DNA of 64,000 bases from Solea solea (Eukaryota; Chordata; Actinopteri; Pleuronectiformes; Soleidae), in NCBI RefSeq assembly GCF_958295425.1, contig NC_081142.1:452501-516500 (forward strand), in the 5' to 3' direction. The notes under the pieces are model-generated. The model saw only the letters and a program-made list of their open reading frames with translations, ran no database searches and had not been told where the DNA came from. This document shows, in pieces, positions 11,864 through 24,700 of this stretch. Numbering within the stretch: the first letter of the stretch is position 1; every line of letters starts with the position of its first letter. A program made the translations under genes and the position numbers.

Positions 11864-12061
11864 GTAACAATAACAGAAAGAGCTGGAATGTCACAGTGTT
11901 GAAATGACTTTACCCACAAGATTGAAATGCTCTCAGTGTTTTTGTCCATTTCAGGCTTCTGTATATTTATCCATTGACCCTTTTATACCAAACTAAGCAA
12001 ATGCAAACTTCTTCAAGGCGAGTAAACCTGCAATTGACTCAAGTTTCTATTGTAATAATAA

Positions 12062-12278
12062 TTTTAAATGAATCCCCTTAGGGAAAGTATTCCTCTGCAT
12101 TTGACCCATCCTAGAATTAGGAGCAGTGGGCTGCCACACTGAGTAGCGCCCGGGGAGCATTGGGGGTTGGGTACCTTGCTCAGGGGTACCCCAGCCCTTT
12201 TTGGCCGGGTGGCGATTTGAACCGGCGACCCTCCGGTTACAAGCCTAGTTCCCTTTCCACTTGGCCACGGGTTGTAAA
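12062..12278 (-). mobile_element. tRNA-derived SINE (tRNA-Thr-like head)
   Basis: On the minus strand a tRNA-like head shows box A TGGCCAAGTGG, box B GGTTCAAATCG and an anticodon loop CTTGTAA (TGT). A body with GGGTACCTTGCTCAGGGGTA (plus-strand spelling) and an ATT-rich tail at 12050-12075 follow. A diverged copy is at 21600-21785. The family is widespread in teleosts. Confidence 0.8.
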
Positions 12279-12570
12279 TAATAAATAATAATAATAATAA
12301 TAATAATAATACTACGCTTCTCATTCTGTCTTCAAACATGTTTACACACAAAAAATAACACAACTGTAATATTTCAAGTGGAACAATGAAGGTGTTTTAC
12401 TCTAATTGAACAGCTTAGTGTGTGAGCATCATTACTGTTACTGTGATAGCAGAAGATCAGGGGCGGCGTCCCAGAGTCCTCAGAAGAAGTTAGAAGTAAG
12501 AGGACACATGTCAGAGCTGCTCACACGCAGACAGCATTAAATACACGTCACACCAGCACATGCATCATAT

Positions 12571-12914
12571 ACAGCTGTGTTTCCATCACGCTACGGTTGG
12601 GTTTGTCATGCTTGTGTCTCGTCTGATACTGACGTGTGACGACAATGAACCACGGTTTAGTCTCAACAAGGCGTCAAACTTTGTATGAGCAACACTGCGT
12701 TTGCATTGACTTCCATGGGATATTGAAACCAGTCGCCCAATCAGCTGACTGTCGTGGGTGGAGCCAGTCTAGCTCCACCCTGACCTTACTGTGGTACACC
12801 AAGGGAAAAGTGCCAAAGAATGGAACAGTTGGGATTATTTTGGTAATAATGCAGAAAACCACGCGTCATACTTTACTAAACCAATCGTTTCACTCGATGG
12901 AAACACGGCTTTAG
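12571..12914 (+). mobile_element. MITE-like element with short TIRs
   Basis: Ends GCTGTGTTTCCATCAC and CGATGGAAACACGGC are inverted relatives. The body includes GACTTCCATGGGATATT and CCAATCAGCTGACTGTCGTG, which recur at 2310-2385, 43190-43395 and 44885-45010. No coding capacity. Confidence 0.6.
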
Positions 12915-13860
12915 AGAATTGTGAAGAGATATTGTGAATTATTGTAATTATGTCCACTGAGTAGCAGCTGCCTCATTGTCTGTGTGAACACATGTGCAGC
13001 AACAGTTTTATCTACATCTGCTGAAGTCGTTACAACTCGTCACAGAACTTCTACATATGAACCCAATTCTGCTGAAATCCGCTTGATATTTGTGGAGACA
13101 TTTAAATCAGAAGCATATTTGTGGACCTGCAGAGGCCTGACGTCTGCTCTCACTTTATCACAGTTACTGTTTATACTTTACATCCCTGAGATTTGAGGGT
13201 TTTTATCATCCGTGTTATTGAGAATTATTGGTGTTGAGAGTTTCAGCGGGACATGGTACTGACTGTGGGTAAAGGTTTTATAACTCAGGCTTGTTTGCTC
13301 ACTCTGGGATTTATTATTGCTGGGTGTTTCCTCCTCCTCCTCCTCCTCACCTCCCCTTTCACTCAGGAGAGTCTTTAACTGTCTGTGCTGGATTTCCTGG
13401 TTGTAAATGTTAATGTATAACGCGGTGAGCAGGGGATCGATGAGGATATTAGAGTGACTGGCCTCTTTGTCTTATCAGTGTGATGAGGCGGAACACACCG
13501 CGCTCTCTCTCTCCTTCTCATTCACACATGTGTAAAATATACAAGTCATGACTTCCTGTTTTTCTTCTCCTCATACACAATGATGCAGTGTCTGTTTTTC
13601 TGCGCTGAATAATTTACTCACTTAACACAAACCGTGCTGTTCCCGTCTCCGCGGCGCAGGGTCAATTACAGCCGAGCAGGTAGAGAACAGCCATTACTGT
13701 ACATTACTGTACGTTACTGTACATTACTGTACGTTACTGTACTGTACATGACCTCGTCATTAGTATTACATGTCCTTTCAAGTGCGTATAGTCTAAGGTT
13801 GGTGTGGGGAGTTTTTAAAGGCCATGGATGTTATTATTCGATGTGCAATGACTGTGGAAA

Positions 13861-13870
13861 GTGTGTGTGC

Positions 13871-13920
<50 letters not shown>

Positions 13921-13941
13921 ACGTGTGTGTGCGCGTGCGTG
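13861..13941 (+). repeat. (TG)n microsatellite
   Basis: TG run of about 45 bp with GTGCAC and GCGC interruptions at both ends. A 10-bp ATTACTGTAC/GTTACTGTAC array precedes it at 13692-13750. Confidence 0.95.
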
Positions 13942-13999
13942 TTAACCACAGATAACGGAGGACATCATTACGGCTCTGCTAAGTGAGGGATTTCCTCAT

Positions 14000-14205
14000 T
14001 AACTCTTTATCCTTCACAAGCGGGTCGCCGGGCTGCCGGTGCCAATCCCAGCTGACATATCATTCACTACCTGGGGTCAAATTAGAGGGTTTTTTTCTAT
14101 CTGAAAACTCACACCTTCACCTGGAGAACATGCAAACTCCTCACAGCAGTACCCTTCTCGCTGTGAGGCCACAGTGTTAACCACTGCACCGCCTTGTGGC
14201 TTTAA
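14000..14205 (-). mobile_element. SINE remnant, GTGAGGC...AACCACTGC type
   Basis: Plus-strand order: CAAGCGGGTCGCCGGGCTGC, CAATCCCAGCTGACATAT, GGAGAACATGCAAACTCCTC and GCTGTGAGGCCACAGTGTTA, then ACCACTGCACCGCC. These are blocks of a very common fish tRNA-derived repeat read backwards. A relative of the first block is at 2090-2160. Confidence 0.65.
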
Positions 14206-14402
14206 CTGAGCACACTTCCCACAATAGGGACACAGACTCACCTGAGCTTTGAGCCTCTTTATAAAGTGCACTTTCTATAAGTGAATCCATGATGTTACAT
14301 CACAGCCTCAGGAGTTGTTGATCCACAGCTGCTAGAACTATAGTTATGAAATGCTTTGATTTACCTAAGTCACACAAACTTACCAGCAGCTTGTGTTATA
14401 AC

Positions 14403-15415
14403 ACACAGCTGTGTGTTACAGCTGTGTGTTACAGCTGTGTGTTATAGCTGTGTGTTATAGCTGTGTGTTACAGCTGTGTGTTACAGCTGTGTGTTATAGC
14501 TGTGTGTTACAGCTGTGTGTTACAGCTGTGTGTTATAGCTGTGTGTTACAGCTGTGTGTTATAGCTGTGTGTTACAGCTGTGTGTTACAGCTGTGTGTTA
14601 TAGCTGTGTGTTATAGCTGTGTGTTACAGCTGTGTGTTATAGCTGTGTGTTACAGCTGTGTGTTACAGCTGTGTGTTATAGCTGTGTGTTACAGCTGTGT
14701 GTTACAGCTGTGTGTTACAGCTGTGTGTTATAGCTGTGTGTTACAGCTGTGTGTTATAGCTGTGTGTTACAGCTGTGTGTTATAGCTGTGTGTTATAGCT
14801 GTGTGTTACAGCTGTGTGTTACAGCTGTGTGTTACAGCTGTGTGTTATAGCTGTGTGTTACAGCTGTGTGTTATAGCTGTGTGTTACAGCTGTGTGTTAT
14901 AGCTGTGTGTTACAGCTGTGTGTTACAGCTGTGTGTTATAGCTGTGTGTTACAGCTGTGTGTTATAGCTGTGTGTTACAGCTGTGTGTTATAGCTGTGTG
15001 TTACAGCTGTGTGTTATAGCTGTGTTACAGCTGTGTGTTACAGCTGTGTGTTATAGCTGTGTGTTACAGCTGTGTGTTACAGCTGTGTGTTACAGCTGTG
15101 TGTTATAGCTGTGTGTTACAGCTGTGTGTTATAGCTGTGTGTTACAGCTGTGTGTTACAGCTGTGTGTTATAGCTGTGTGTTATAGCTGTGTGTTACAGC
15201 TGTGTGTTACAGCTGTGTGTTATAGCTGTGTGTTACAGATGTGTGTTACAGCTGTGTGTTACAGCTGTGTGTTATAGATGTGTGTTACAGATGTGTGTTA
15301 CAGCTGTGTGTTATAGATGTGTGTTACAGCTGTGTGTTACAGCTGTGTGTTATAGCTGTGTGTTACAGCTGTGTGTTACAGCTGTGTGTTACAGCTGTGT
15401 GTTACAGCTGTGTGG
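14403..15415 (+). repeat. 13-bp tandem array, about 78 copies
   Basis: Unit ACAGCTGTGTGTT alternates with ATAGCTGTGTGTT, differing at one base. About two thirds are the C form. One unit near 15019 is 2 bp short, which shifts the register, and GATGTG variants collect at the right end (15237-15320). The array has open Cys-rich frames only because of its periodicity. Confidence 0.97.
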
Positions 15416-17218
15416 GCAAATGTAGGCACTATACTCCTGTAAATGCAATATACGCCAGCGTTTACTTTAATAACACGCAGTTACACACAGCTTGTGTTCA
15501 TTGAATGACTTTTTCTCATTTCAGGTACTGCACACGTACAGAATATACTTGGATAAATGTGCATATGCAAAGTTTAATTGTGGGAAGATGCATTTGAAGT
15601 ATTATTTGTTTCACAGTTTTAAAGACTTAACAAACTTCAGTATATCATGAATACTTATTGTACGTACAATGCAATTGTGTCTGTTTTGTTGAGAGCTCCA
15701 TTAACACGTGGAATCTACATGTGATTTCAGAAACATTATCTGGATGATGACATTTGACCTGGAATGTGTTTTTAGATCACATGTTAATGCCAGTAGTAAA
15801 ACCATTAAAAAGGCCAATTCATTCATTCATTCATATATAATTCTTTATACTAAACACAAATGAAGGGAGAGGACTTGCTCTGTGTTAACTGTTGACAGAT
15901 CCCACCTGAGTTGTAAACACTGGACCATTTTTATTCCACTAACCCTTTAAAAAACCTGATCATTACAAATGTTCCTCGGTCTAATACAGACATGGTTTTC
16001 ATGTACAAAGCCATGAAAACATTCTCACCTTGTGAGGCAAAGCTCAGCACATGATCTCATCCCTGTTAAACAGTTGATATAGGGAATACTTTTCAAATGA
16101 CATCACTACTGTTTGCTTCTTAACTGAGCTCACTTTGATTTATGCATGAGCACAAACTGAATGTGAGCTTATTTAAGACCATTTATACTCCATTTTATCT
16201 CTGTCACTAACCTACATGTATGTTTACTATTTATTGTCTTTACTGTCTTTGCTGCTGTGACACTGTAAACTATTTTCTCTTTATGCAATACTTCCTCTGG
16301 AGGGCATTACCAAATACCAAATTACAGGCATCAACGTGGCAACTTGTAAAATGTGTAGTTGTCGACACACAACATTTCCCGTTGCTTTGTTATGACTTGG
16401 CGATCTTTGATTCATCACCACTTCCATCTCTGACACCCCAGTACCCTCCTTGTTTCCTCCTCCGGATGTTTGTCCACGTTATCTCTTCGAAACGTTCCAT
16501 TTTCAGAATTTTCCGTGTACAGGCTCTTCTTTGTCGTTTCCCTTACTGTCCCCACCATTTCTGGTGGTATTGCTCTGTTAAGTACGGACGCGAGGCTCCG
16601 CCTGTCTCTGTGTTTTGTATAAATGAGCCTTTAGAGAAATGATTTCAGAACCTTGCTGTCAGCTCTTTGTCTAAAGTTCGTAAGTTCATGTTATTTTCTG
16701 CTGCACGACATTCTTTGGACTCTTCCAAAGTCCAAGGCTACGACACTATTGAAGACATATTTCTTCATGATAAACAGTAGTCGTGGAGCAGTGGTGTTGT
16801 GTTTGCTGCAGCATGAACAGAGCAGAGCTGATGCATATACTACATGCTGTGTTGTGGTTTCCCCGGAAAGTCATTACGCTGACAGTGGCGTGCTGCACCC
16901 TGAGGTCTTTCACTTCTATATCACTGTTCTTCCTCTTCATTCATGGCCCACAAAGGCAGCAGCGTGACTTTAACTTGACTTCTTTCTCCTCAAAACATTG
17001 TCGTCTTAAAGGAATTCATTTGAGAACAATGTAAAAATCATTGCCCCCATCACATTTCTAAGGGCCGTCTTGTAGTACAAACCTCCCCAGGCGTGTGAAA
17101 ATGCCGGCCGGGGTGACTCACTGATGTCACCCCCTGAATAAAAGTCATTACCCATCCTCCACTTTCCTGTTACAGCCACGCTTAAGCTCACACTATACTC
17201 CACCTCAGGGCTTTCCAT

Positions 17219-17290
17219 CCGTCTGTCTGTCTGTCTGTCTGTCTGTCTTTCAGCAGAGCCTGAGCTGCAGTGTGTGTGTGTGTGTGTGTT
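17219..17290 (+). repeat. (GTCT)n and (TG)n microsatellites
   Basis: GTCT repeats at 17219-17248 and a short TG run at 17270-17290. Confidence 0.93.
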
Positions 17291-18779
17291 GATGAGCATA
17301 TGCTTTGGGTTAATGCAAACAGCCACGCATGAGTAGTTTCCTATTGTATTTCATGGTTTACATGTGCAGACATCGAGACAAGCCTCCTGCCTCCTCCAAC
17401 CGACGGCTGGAGTACAATCCACACGGACTTCTAACGGGATGGAGCGACACAGATTCAGGGCGATTTTAAGTGACTTGGTTGTGACCGACACATTTCCAGT
17501 GTCACACCTAATTATGAACATTGGGAATGATGAACAGACTATATTCCTTTTTCCTGCCTCGTCTGACATCTCCCACGACTGGACGCCGAGCAAGTCCCCT
17601 GAACAAGACACGGCATGAATCAGTGCCACTGTGATTGATAATCTGACGCGGTGACCATCGTGACAAAAGACAAAACTATTGTGTAGACATGTCAACACTG
17701 TTGTCACACTGCTTTATGACTACATTTAAATGTGCACTTTGGTCTAAATGAAGAGACTGGAATGACTTCATTACTACGACGGTTTGTATTTTTATAGGAT
17801 TTTCCCGTCGTGTGAATCCAATCTCATTGGAGCGAATTAAACTTCCTTTTCCAATTACAAATGGTATGAATGAAATTTTACAGGGCACAGAGTTCAGAGC
17901 TGGTTTAACACGCTGTGACTGACAGATGATGAACGGCAAAACTAAATTGCAATCCAGCTCAATATAACTTGGCCAAAACTTTTCTTTTTCTTTTTCCTGT
18001 TTTAGCAATTATTTGGTCACAGCTCACTTCATGTAGGCAAAGACTTTTTACGTTCACTGTAAATCACACAAGTGGTTGTTGTCATTTTTAATGATTGCCA
18101 TTGTGGTTTTGGGGTTTCCCTAAACTTGCACTGATAAATCAGAAGACTCTGGGCTCATCGGGTTTATAGACGACACCATGGGCTAATGGGAGCCCGACCA
18201 AAAATACCTGTGGTGTTGGTTTTTGATTTATAATTCGGCATCAGCCAAAACACTCATACAGTCTATAGATCAAATGGTCCAGCTGCTTCAGTAAGGGTGG
18301 AGTTACAGTGCTGATGGTTTTGAAGCGGACAGAGGTGGGACTATGACATCATCACTTTCCCAAAGTCTACATGAAAACGCAAAACTGTTTTAAAGCAGTT
18401 TCCAAACAAAACGCTGTTAAAATGTTAGAATTATAGATAGAATTTAGAAGATTGACCTATACTTGTTTTTGTGTGGAAATGTTTGTCTGGACGCAGAGTT
18501 TTTATCCAAAATGAAGTAAAGACGCATGTTTTATATGCAAATGCTAAAGTGTGTTTCCCGCATAAATAAATTCTTCCTATTTTGCTTTAACTTCCTGTAG
18601 CGAGTTGTAAACCAACAAAAAAGCTCTAACTCGGTCAAAACAAAGGGTTTTAAAAAGGCTCAAATGAGCATGAAATATGAAATGATATATAATATATGTA
18701 ATATCGAAGTTGTGTTTGTTGTGTTTGTTGTGTCTGTTGTGTTTGTTGCGTTTGCCTGAACCTCGGTGCTCTCCGTTCT

Positions 18780-19210
18780 TCTCCACACTGCGACACCCAT
18801 TTTGATGTTTGTGTGAGCGGCGCGTGCTTCCTGCAGAGAGAAGCTCGGGCCCGGGCTCATTTTCGCCTGGCGGGTCTGCTGCTGTGTTTCAGTCTGAAGC
18901 CGTTGGCTGCTACTGAACCGTTTGGCTCTTTTCTCTGCTAGCGAGCAAACCCACGATCCAGACCCAACTGTCCATCCAGCTCGTTTTTAAGGGGATTTAT
19001 CGCCACATATGCCCGCGAATCCGACACGCGGCGGTCATTGGGGACTCCCAGCAGCGGGTGGCCGGGTCTGAGGGCCGTTATAACGCGTTTTCGAGCTTTA
19101 ATCAGAGCTAGAAAACAGCGGTGGTGGTGGAGGAGGAGATTCCATATTAGGAGCACAGAGGAGAAGGCACCCCCCCCCCCCCCCTTGTGTGATTTGGAGC
19201 TTGTGGTGAG
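18780..19210 (+). promoter_or_regulatory. CpG-rich putative promoter of tbl1xr1
   Basis: CpG dinucleotides are scarce elsewhere in the window but cluster from about 18.78 to 19.48 kb, for example around 18817-18826, 19015-19032, 19060-19095 and 19376-19450. A perfect SRF CArG box (CCATATTAGG, 19142-19151) and a CCATTTTG YY1-like site near 18797 are visible. No TATA box is evident, as is usual for a housekeeping CpG-island promoter. The match to tbl1xr1 is by position and by the splice donor at 19206; the exact start site is unknown. Confidence 0.6.
18900..19205 (+). other. tbl1xr1: Probable noncoding exon 1 of tbl1xr1 (5' end uncertain)
   Basis: A GC-rich stretch ends at TTGTG followed by the strong donor GTGAGT (19206-19211). 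No long reading frame with recognisable protein is present, which fits a 5' UTR exon. A run of 15 C (19170-19184) lies 21 nt before the donor. The start coordinate is arbitrary within the CpG-rich block, and transcript data would be needed to place it. Confidence 0.5.
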
Positions 19211-19936
19211 TGTTTATCGTCTTTTTACCTTATTATTGCCGTTATAAATTGCACGTACATGTGGAGGGATACCGTGGGGCTATGAATACGAGGTTTGAGC
19301 GGGTTATTGCGCCGTTGACCACCTTTATTTTCATATTTTCTGCCGCGGGTGTGGGGGATGGGCAGCAGCAGCCGTCGGCGCGTGAGTAGGTGCGCGCGGT
19401 TGCGTACGCGTGCGTGCGTTTGAACGCGGGATAGAAGTGGCGCGTGCGTGCGTGGTTTGTGTTTGTGATCGCGCCCATCCTGCCACTAGTGTTAGCGTTC
19501 AATTAAAACTACTCATTTACCAATTGTTACGTGAACGCAGTCATTCCAAACTCAATTATGTTTAATAAACACAGTGGAATTTAATTCAATTTAACTTTTA
19601 TTTACTTTAGGACACTTTTAAATTATAATTCCTACTACAACTTTAATTCATTTTTTTGTAGTTTTGTGATATGCTCACAACAACATTATTGGAAAAACCT
19701 AATATTATGTAAACAAAGATGATTTTTGTCCTGTAGTTACAGTGACCAGTCTGTGGACCAGTCTTAATTAGTGAGTGAACGTGTGTGTGTGTTGTGCTGC
19801 TGATGTGATATTAAAAGTGCACTCTTTACTGTCTTATTACTTTTATCACATGTGTGTCAGTCTTATTCAAGGCTTTACTAGAGTGCTCCTGCTGCAGCTG
19901 GTTGCTCCAAAGACATTGGTGGTGTGGGGGAGGGGT

Positions 19937-19945
19937 CCCCCCCCC

Positions 19946-19980
<35 letters not shown>

Positions 19981-19988
19981 AGAGAGAG
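19937..19988 (+). repeat. C12-(AC)n-(AG)n compound microsatellite
   Basis: A C homopolymer is followed by AC dinucleotides and then AG dinucleotides, in intron 1. Confidence 0.95.
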
Positions 19989-20344
19989 TAGGGCCACTTG
20001 CCAACCTTGTGAAGCTCAACTCAATGACATGATGTACCAGTCCCTGATAAGCCTTTAGTATTAGAACAGGGAAGGAATACGTTGGTAGTTCCAAAACTCA
20101 CATGCTGATTATTTGCTTAAAACATTCATTAAATTTAAGCAACTACACATTGTTGTATCCTGTTGCCCACATGTTGGCTCTGCAGCTCATATTTAAAGTG
20201 GGTTATATCAATGATAAGGAGGCATTTTGATCAGATAAATTTCAGGTCTGAGGTATGGAGTAAAAATATAGGTGCCTGCATAAGAATTTTGTGGTTGGAC
20301 GACCTTTCATGACTGGAAAATGAAATTAGTGTTGCTTTTTAAAG

Positions 20345-20490
20345 AAATCACTTCCTGCACCCAAAGTCTATAGAGAAAGTCTGTGATGTTTCCTCCACTG
20401 CAGACAGGAGGTGGAGGTTTGGATCCACTGCTGCTTCTTCCATGAAGTTCAAAAGTGTTATTTTGGGACTTTGGAATTTCACATCCTTTG
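20345..20490 (+). repeat. Dispersed single arm of the foldback family
   Basis: CACTTCCTGCACCCAAAGTC, a GGATCCACTGCTGCTTCTTC block and AAAAGTGTTATTTTGGGACT in the shared order. A weaker relative of its right part lies at 14295-14400. Confidence 0.7.
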
Positions 20491-21599
20491 TTCGGATAAT
20501 CCTTAGTGACACAAACTTTCCAGAAGAGACAGCATCAGGTTCCATGTACCCACAAGCTTAAAATGATTGATTTTCTGTATAGATGTTGCGAGAGAGCGAT
20601 CTGTCAGTCACTGTTTTGTAGTAGAGCTCGACTTACACTGGACTTTCAAAGCATTTGTTCTTTTCCCAGATAACAGTCGTTTTTAACTTGAACACTGAAG
20701 CCCAACATCTGCTGCCTGTAGGTTGATTTAAGTTTCTCAGGAATTGTTGGCTTTAGTTTCCATCATTATTCAACTCCCTCTCGCTTGATTGGAAACAATG
20801 CTTTATCACCCAGTTTGTGACCGGTTGAACAAGGACAAAATATCTTAGATATCATGTTTTCCCCCGTTGGATCATATGATGGGACCATTTAATCAGCTTT
20901 TTGGGAATAGAATCTTTGACTACCGTGCAGGTATTTCCTTCCCCACAGGTCTGCCTTTGTGGTGTGTTACAGTACAACCTTTCACAGACACTGTGAGCCA
21001 ACGAATGCTGAAGTGTTTCGTGCTTGTATGTCGATGTTGGCTTGGGGACGACTGACAAACACAGAAAACGGGTTTTCATTTGTATCGTGGACATGGACAC
21101 ACGTCATGTGTGTGTCTGTAAGTAATGACACAGCTATTGAGAAATTCTTGGCAGATTTGCGTACTTATGTTTGGAGAAGATCGGGCGACTTTTGTGTCCC
21201 CAGTTAGGACGTAGGTGCTTTTCCTCAAGGCTGTTGTTGTGTTGCATCATCAATAAACACACAAACAAAGGTGTAAGATACAAAGTGACCATTCTTATTT
21301 ATTGTTTTGGACATTGAATAATGCACTTCCTCTGTAAAAATCAGTCCCGGTGTCCAATACAATATTATAATGATACATATATGGTTGTAGTAGTTTTTCT
21401 ATCACCATTACACTGTGTAATCAGTGGTAACATCATAATCCCAAATTCAAGCCACGGGCACAAAGGAAAAATACATTGTAGTCTTTCACAGGATCACATT
21501 GACCAAACATTACCTTTAGTTACAGACAGACATTGTTTTTTTAGAATTATTTTAGCCTCAGATAAACATCAGCATCTATATTGATAAATACAGATGTGG

Positions 21600-21785
21600 A
21601 AAGGGAACTTGGCTTGTGACCAGTTTGAATCCCGACGGGTCAAGGGCCTGTAGTGCCTCTGAGCAGGGTACACAACCCCCATTGATCACTCACATCGCTC
21701 ATTGCCCACTGCTCCTAATTCTAGGAAGGTTCCCAGAAAAGGACGGATTAAATGCAGAGATTAATAAAGTACAAAAAAAAGAGCT
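21600..21785 (+). mobile_element. tRNA-derived SINE, head-truncated copy
   Basis: Starts in the tRNA-like head at CTTGTGACCAGTTTGAATCC (box B diverged), then GAGCAGGGTACAC, CACTGCTCCTAATTCTAGGA and an ATTAATAAAGTAC tail with A-run. It is the same family as 12062-12278 in the opposite orientation. Confidence 0.75.
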
Positions 21786-24700
21786 AAAATAACCATAAAG
21801 ATACCGATGGTCAATAGTCTGTATATCAGCCAATTTACTGCTGATGAATCTGTTCATCTCTAGTCACAACTGGTTAGATTTGTTTTTATTAGCTCTTAAA
21901 AATGATGAAGGAGAATGGCCTGATCATTTGGATTGTAGAATATAGTGGAACACTAGCCTGTAACAGAAGCAGACCAGCGTTTACTGTATTCCAGATGCTG
22001 CTTTACTACTGAAATGTAATTCACCGAGTCCGGAGGGAAAACCGTTCCCTGGATGTTTCCTCTCTTGCTTTTTTCTTTTGTGCCGCTGTAATCACAAGCC
22101 CTGACTTTAGCTAGTTGCATATTAGTTAACTGCTCTGAGATGGTTGTTTGTGTCACAAATGGTTACCTTTTAAGCTCTAATCAGGATTCTACTCTGCAGG
22201 TAGGAATAAAATAACCGTAAACATTGAACTGTTTATTTTACACCAAAATCTCAGTTTAATCTCTGATCCAGATTTTCTGGGTGGATTTCCTTTTTCCCCC
22301 CTCGTCTAATAAAATACAACAGTTGAATTAACAAAGGAAGAACCTTTATACCTGCTGTGACATGAGTATGCAAATGTTTGTGTTAATGTATGTACACAAG
22401 AGATTAAATTACCTCTGCAGTTGGGCATATCGGCAAAACGTCTACCATCATGTGATCCTTCTGTCTTGTAACATGTGATTGGCTGTTAATCATATAGAAT
22501 TTAGATGTTCAGTTCATTTGGAAATAAGAAAGTGTAAAATGATTTGCTATTGTCAGGCATGGCTGTTCTTAGTGTCGTTCAATGCTTTTTGTTCCACTGG
22601 CTGAGTAACCGCAGCAGTAGGTTTTTATGCGTTCCAGCGCTGATAAGCAGTTACTTAATATTTGAAGTCTAGACGATAATGTGCCACCTTTTAAACATCT
22701 AAATCTAAAATTGTTAATTCATTGCTGAGCAAAAATATTACCATTAAAACATTGTCACTTGTTGCCATGGTGCTTTTTATCTGCTGTGTCTTACATTTCC
22801 CCTTCAGATGCATCACTTTCTAATGTGTTGTTGTCTGACGTTAAATGTGACTTAAAAATACTGTTCTGTTTTACTCTCTTATGTTGTGCAAAAGAGATGC
22901 AGCCATGTATCCAAAGTTCCATTCAACTGAAAGATTTGAGCTTTTCAGAGCCCACAGAATAACATTTAAAGCATCACTTTAGTTTCATGTTGACGGTGTC
23001 AGAGAAGTGGTTGTTTACTTTTGCTGTCATTATGCTCTTGTCACTCTGTGCTGTGAAATGAAATCCCAACAGTTTTTTCAGATTAACTGAAGAAATGTGC
23101 TTTGAATGGCGGTGTATGTTTTAGTTTCCTACTCTGATCCATGGAAATGCGATTAGAGTAAAGCAGAGAGCTTGGTGGTGACCATCCTCACACTTCCCGA
23201 CTGAACTGCAAAGCAAGGTTTCCATTAATGAACGTCATGAACCTGAACACAGTGCAGTGACAAAATTCTCTTTATAGTTACTTGTTTCTTAAAAGCTTCA
23301 CATAGCAATTTCAGCAGAGGAGGAGGCTGAGATTGACCAGAGGACTGAGTGTATATAGTACAACATAATGTAAACACTGCTGTACATCCAGTATATACTG
23401 GATTTTCCTCATTTGTTCTTGCTTTTCCAGAGCAAACAAAAAAGCACACGCAACACTAGAACATGGTTAGTTGCAGAGCAGGCAGCTGAGTCATGTTATC
23501 TACATAAGACACATTGATTAGTTGGCCTTATTAAATCACAGAGGCAGAGTGGTGGAGTAGTACAGTTATGTAACTAGAGCACATCACAGGGATGTGAATT
23601 GAAATGGAGGAAGACAAAATAGACAAAGAAATGCAGTGAGTGAAAATGTCTTCCTTAGTTAGGTAATGGCCTGACATGCAATGGAGAGATGCACAGATAT
23701 GGAACAGCCTCAGATCTTGTACACATGCAGAAAATGAATGAACGTCATTCTTTATAATAAATAAAAAATCCTGTCCTCTACGTAAAGTACACATTGTGTC
23801 AACCATAAGCTCTTTCTTTTCCAAACAGTTCAGTGAATGGTAGCTCTTTATTCACAGTGTAATCGGCTGCATTGGATTTTATTGCCGTCTCAGCTTCCTC
23901 TGCAAGCGAATATTAAATTCCTGTCTTTGAAGAGCTGCTGGCGGCGGCGCTGAAATTCCATAAGTGCACAGTTTATGTTTCATGGTGCTGCTGTTGTGCT
24001 TTACAAGTCAGCAAACTTAGTTTTCCCTGCAAATTGTGGGACACACCCAGAGCAGTGTGGACAGTACATGTTTCCCACGATGCTCCCTGACTGACAACCA
24101 GCCATACTGTAATAAAGACATATGAAATGTCCATTTGCTATTGATGTTGTGTCAACGTGGAGTGGTGTGTTAAGCTCATTTTGCACTTCCTCTCACTGCA
24201 ACGGCACTGTTGGGAGAATTTATTTTTGTCTCACAGGCAAAGAATGCAAGAAAGGAAACGACACGATGCTGCACATCTTAAAGATAGGTTATGTTATTAT
24301 TTAAATTATGATGAATTATAGTTGGAAATAACTGATGATGAAGGGCCACCGAACGTTGGTCAATTAATGGGAAACAGTGGACACACTTAAAAATACAGCA
24401 AAGCTTGGGGCTGCTCTGGACATGGTTTGCCGGTATCCTCTCGCAGCAGCAGGAGAATGTCCGGAATATTCAGGTCAGGGATTTAACTTGGGTCGATCTT
24501 GCAGGTGGCAGAACACTCATTTACTGCAAAATACACATGGGCTCACTCGGATGTTATCCATAAAATCGACTTGGGACCTGGCAGGAGAAGGTCCAGGAAA
24601 TATTACTCTCAATTTCAGTCTACAATTGCATGCATGTATACGTGATGACACATTAAGTTCAAGTAGCAGCAGTTTCTCACCAGGAGTTTGCCCACTTTTT

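Larger units (their letters stand above)
1..18779. other. Gene-free upstream region
   Basis: No exon with recognisable protein content or convincing RNA gene was found in about 18.8 kb. The named repeats above account for part of it. Stretches such as 160-900, 1200-2080, 2390-3300, 3760-5070, 5550-6440, 7000-7730, 9140-9550, 12915-13860 and 15420-18780 look like unique intergenic sequence. 2444-2900 is more GC-rich than its surroundings and could be an unrecognised repeat. Confidence 0.7.

Noticed and set aside
11415..11949. Ser/Leu-rich minus-strand and Arg/Glu-rich plus-strand open frames
   Set aside because: Low-complexity GA/CT tract translation.
12200..12278. tRNA-Thr gene on the minus strand
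   Set aside because: Box A and B are present but the unit continues into a SINE body with a tail, and a sister copy exists at 21.6 kb.
14411..15504. Cys-rich open frames across the 13-bp array
   Set aside because: They follow from the stop-free repeat and have no domain, splice or codon evidence.
16220..16642. 140-residue open frame upstream of the promoter
   Set aside because: Composition looks random, with no family match recognised.
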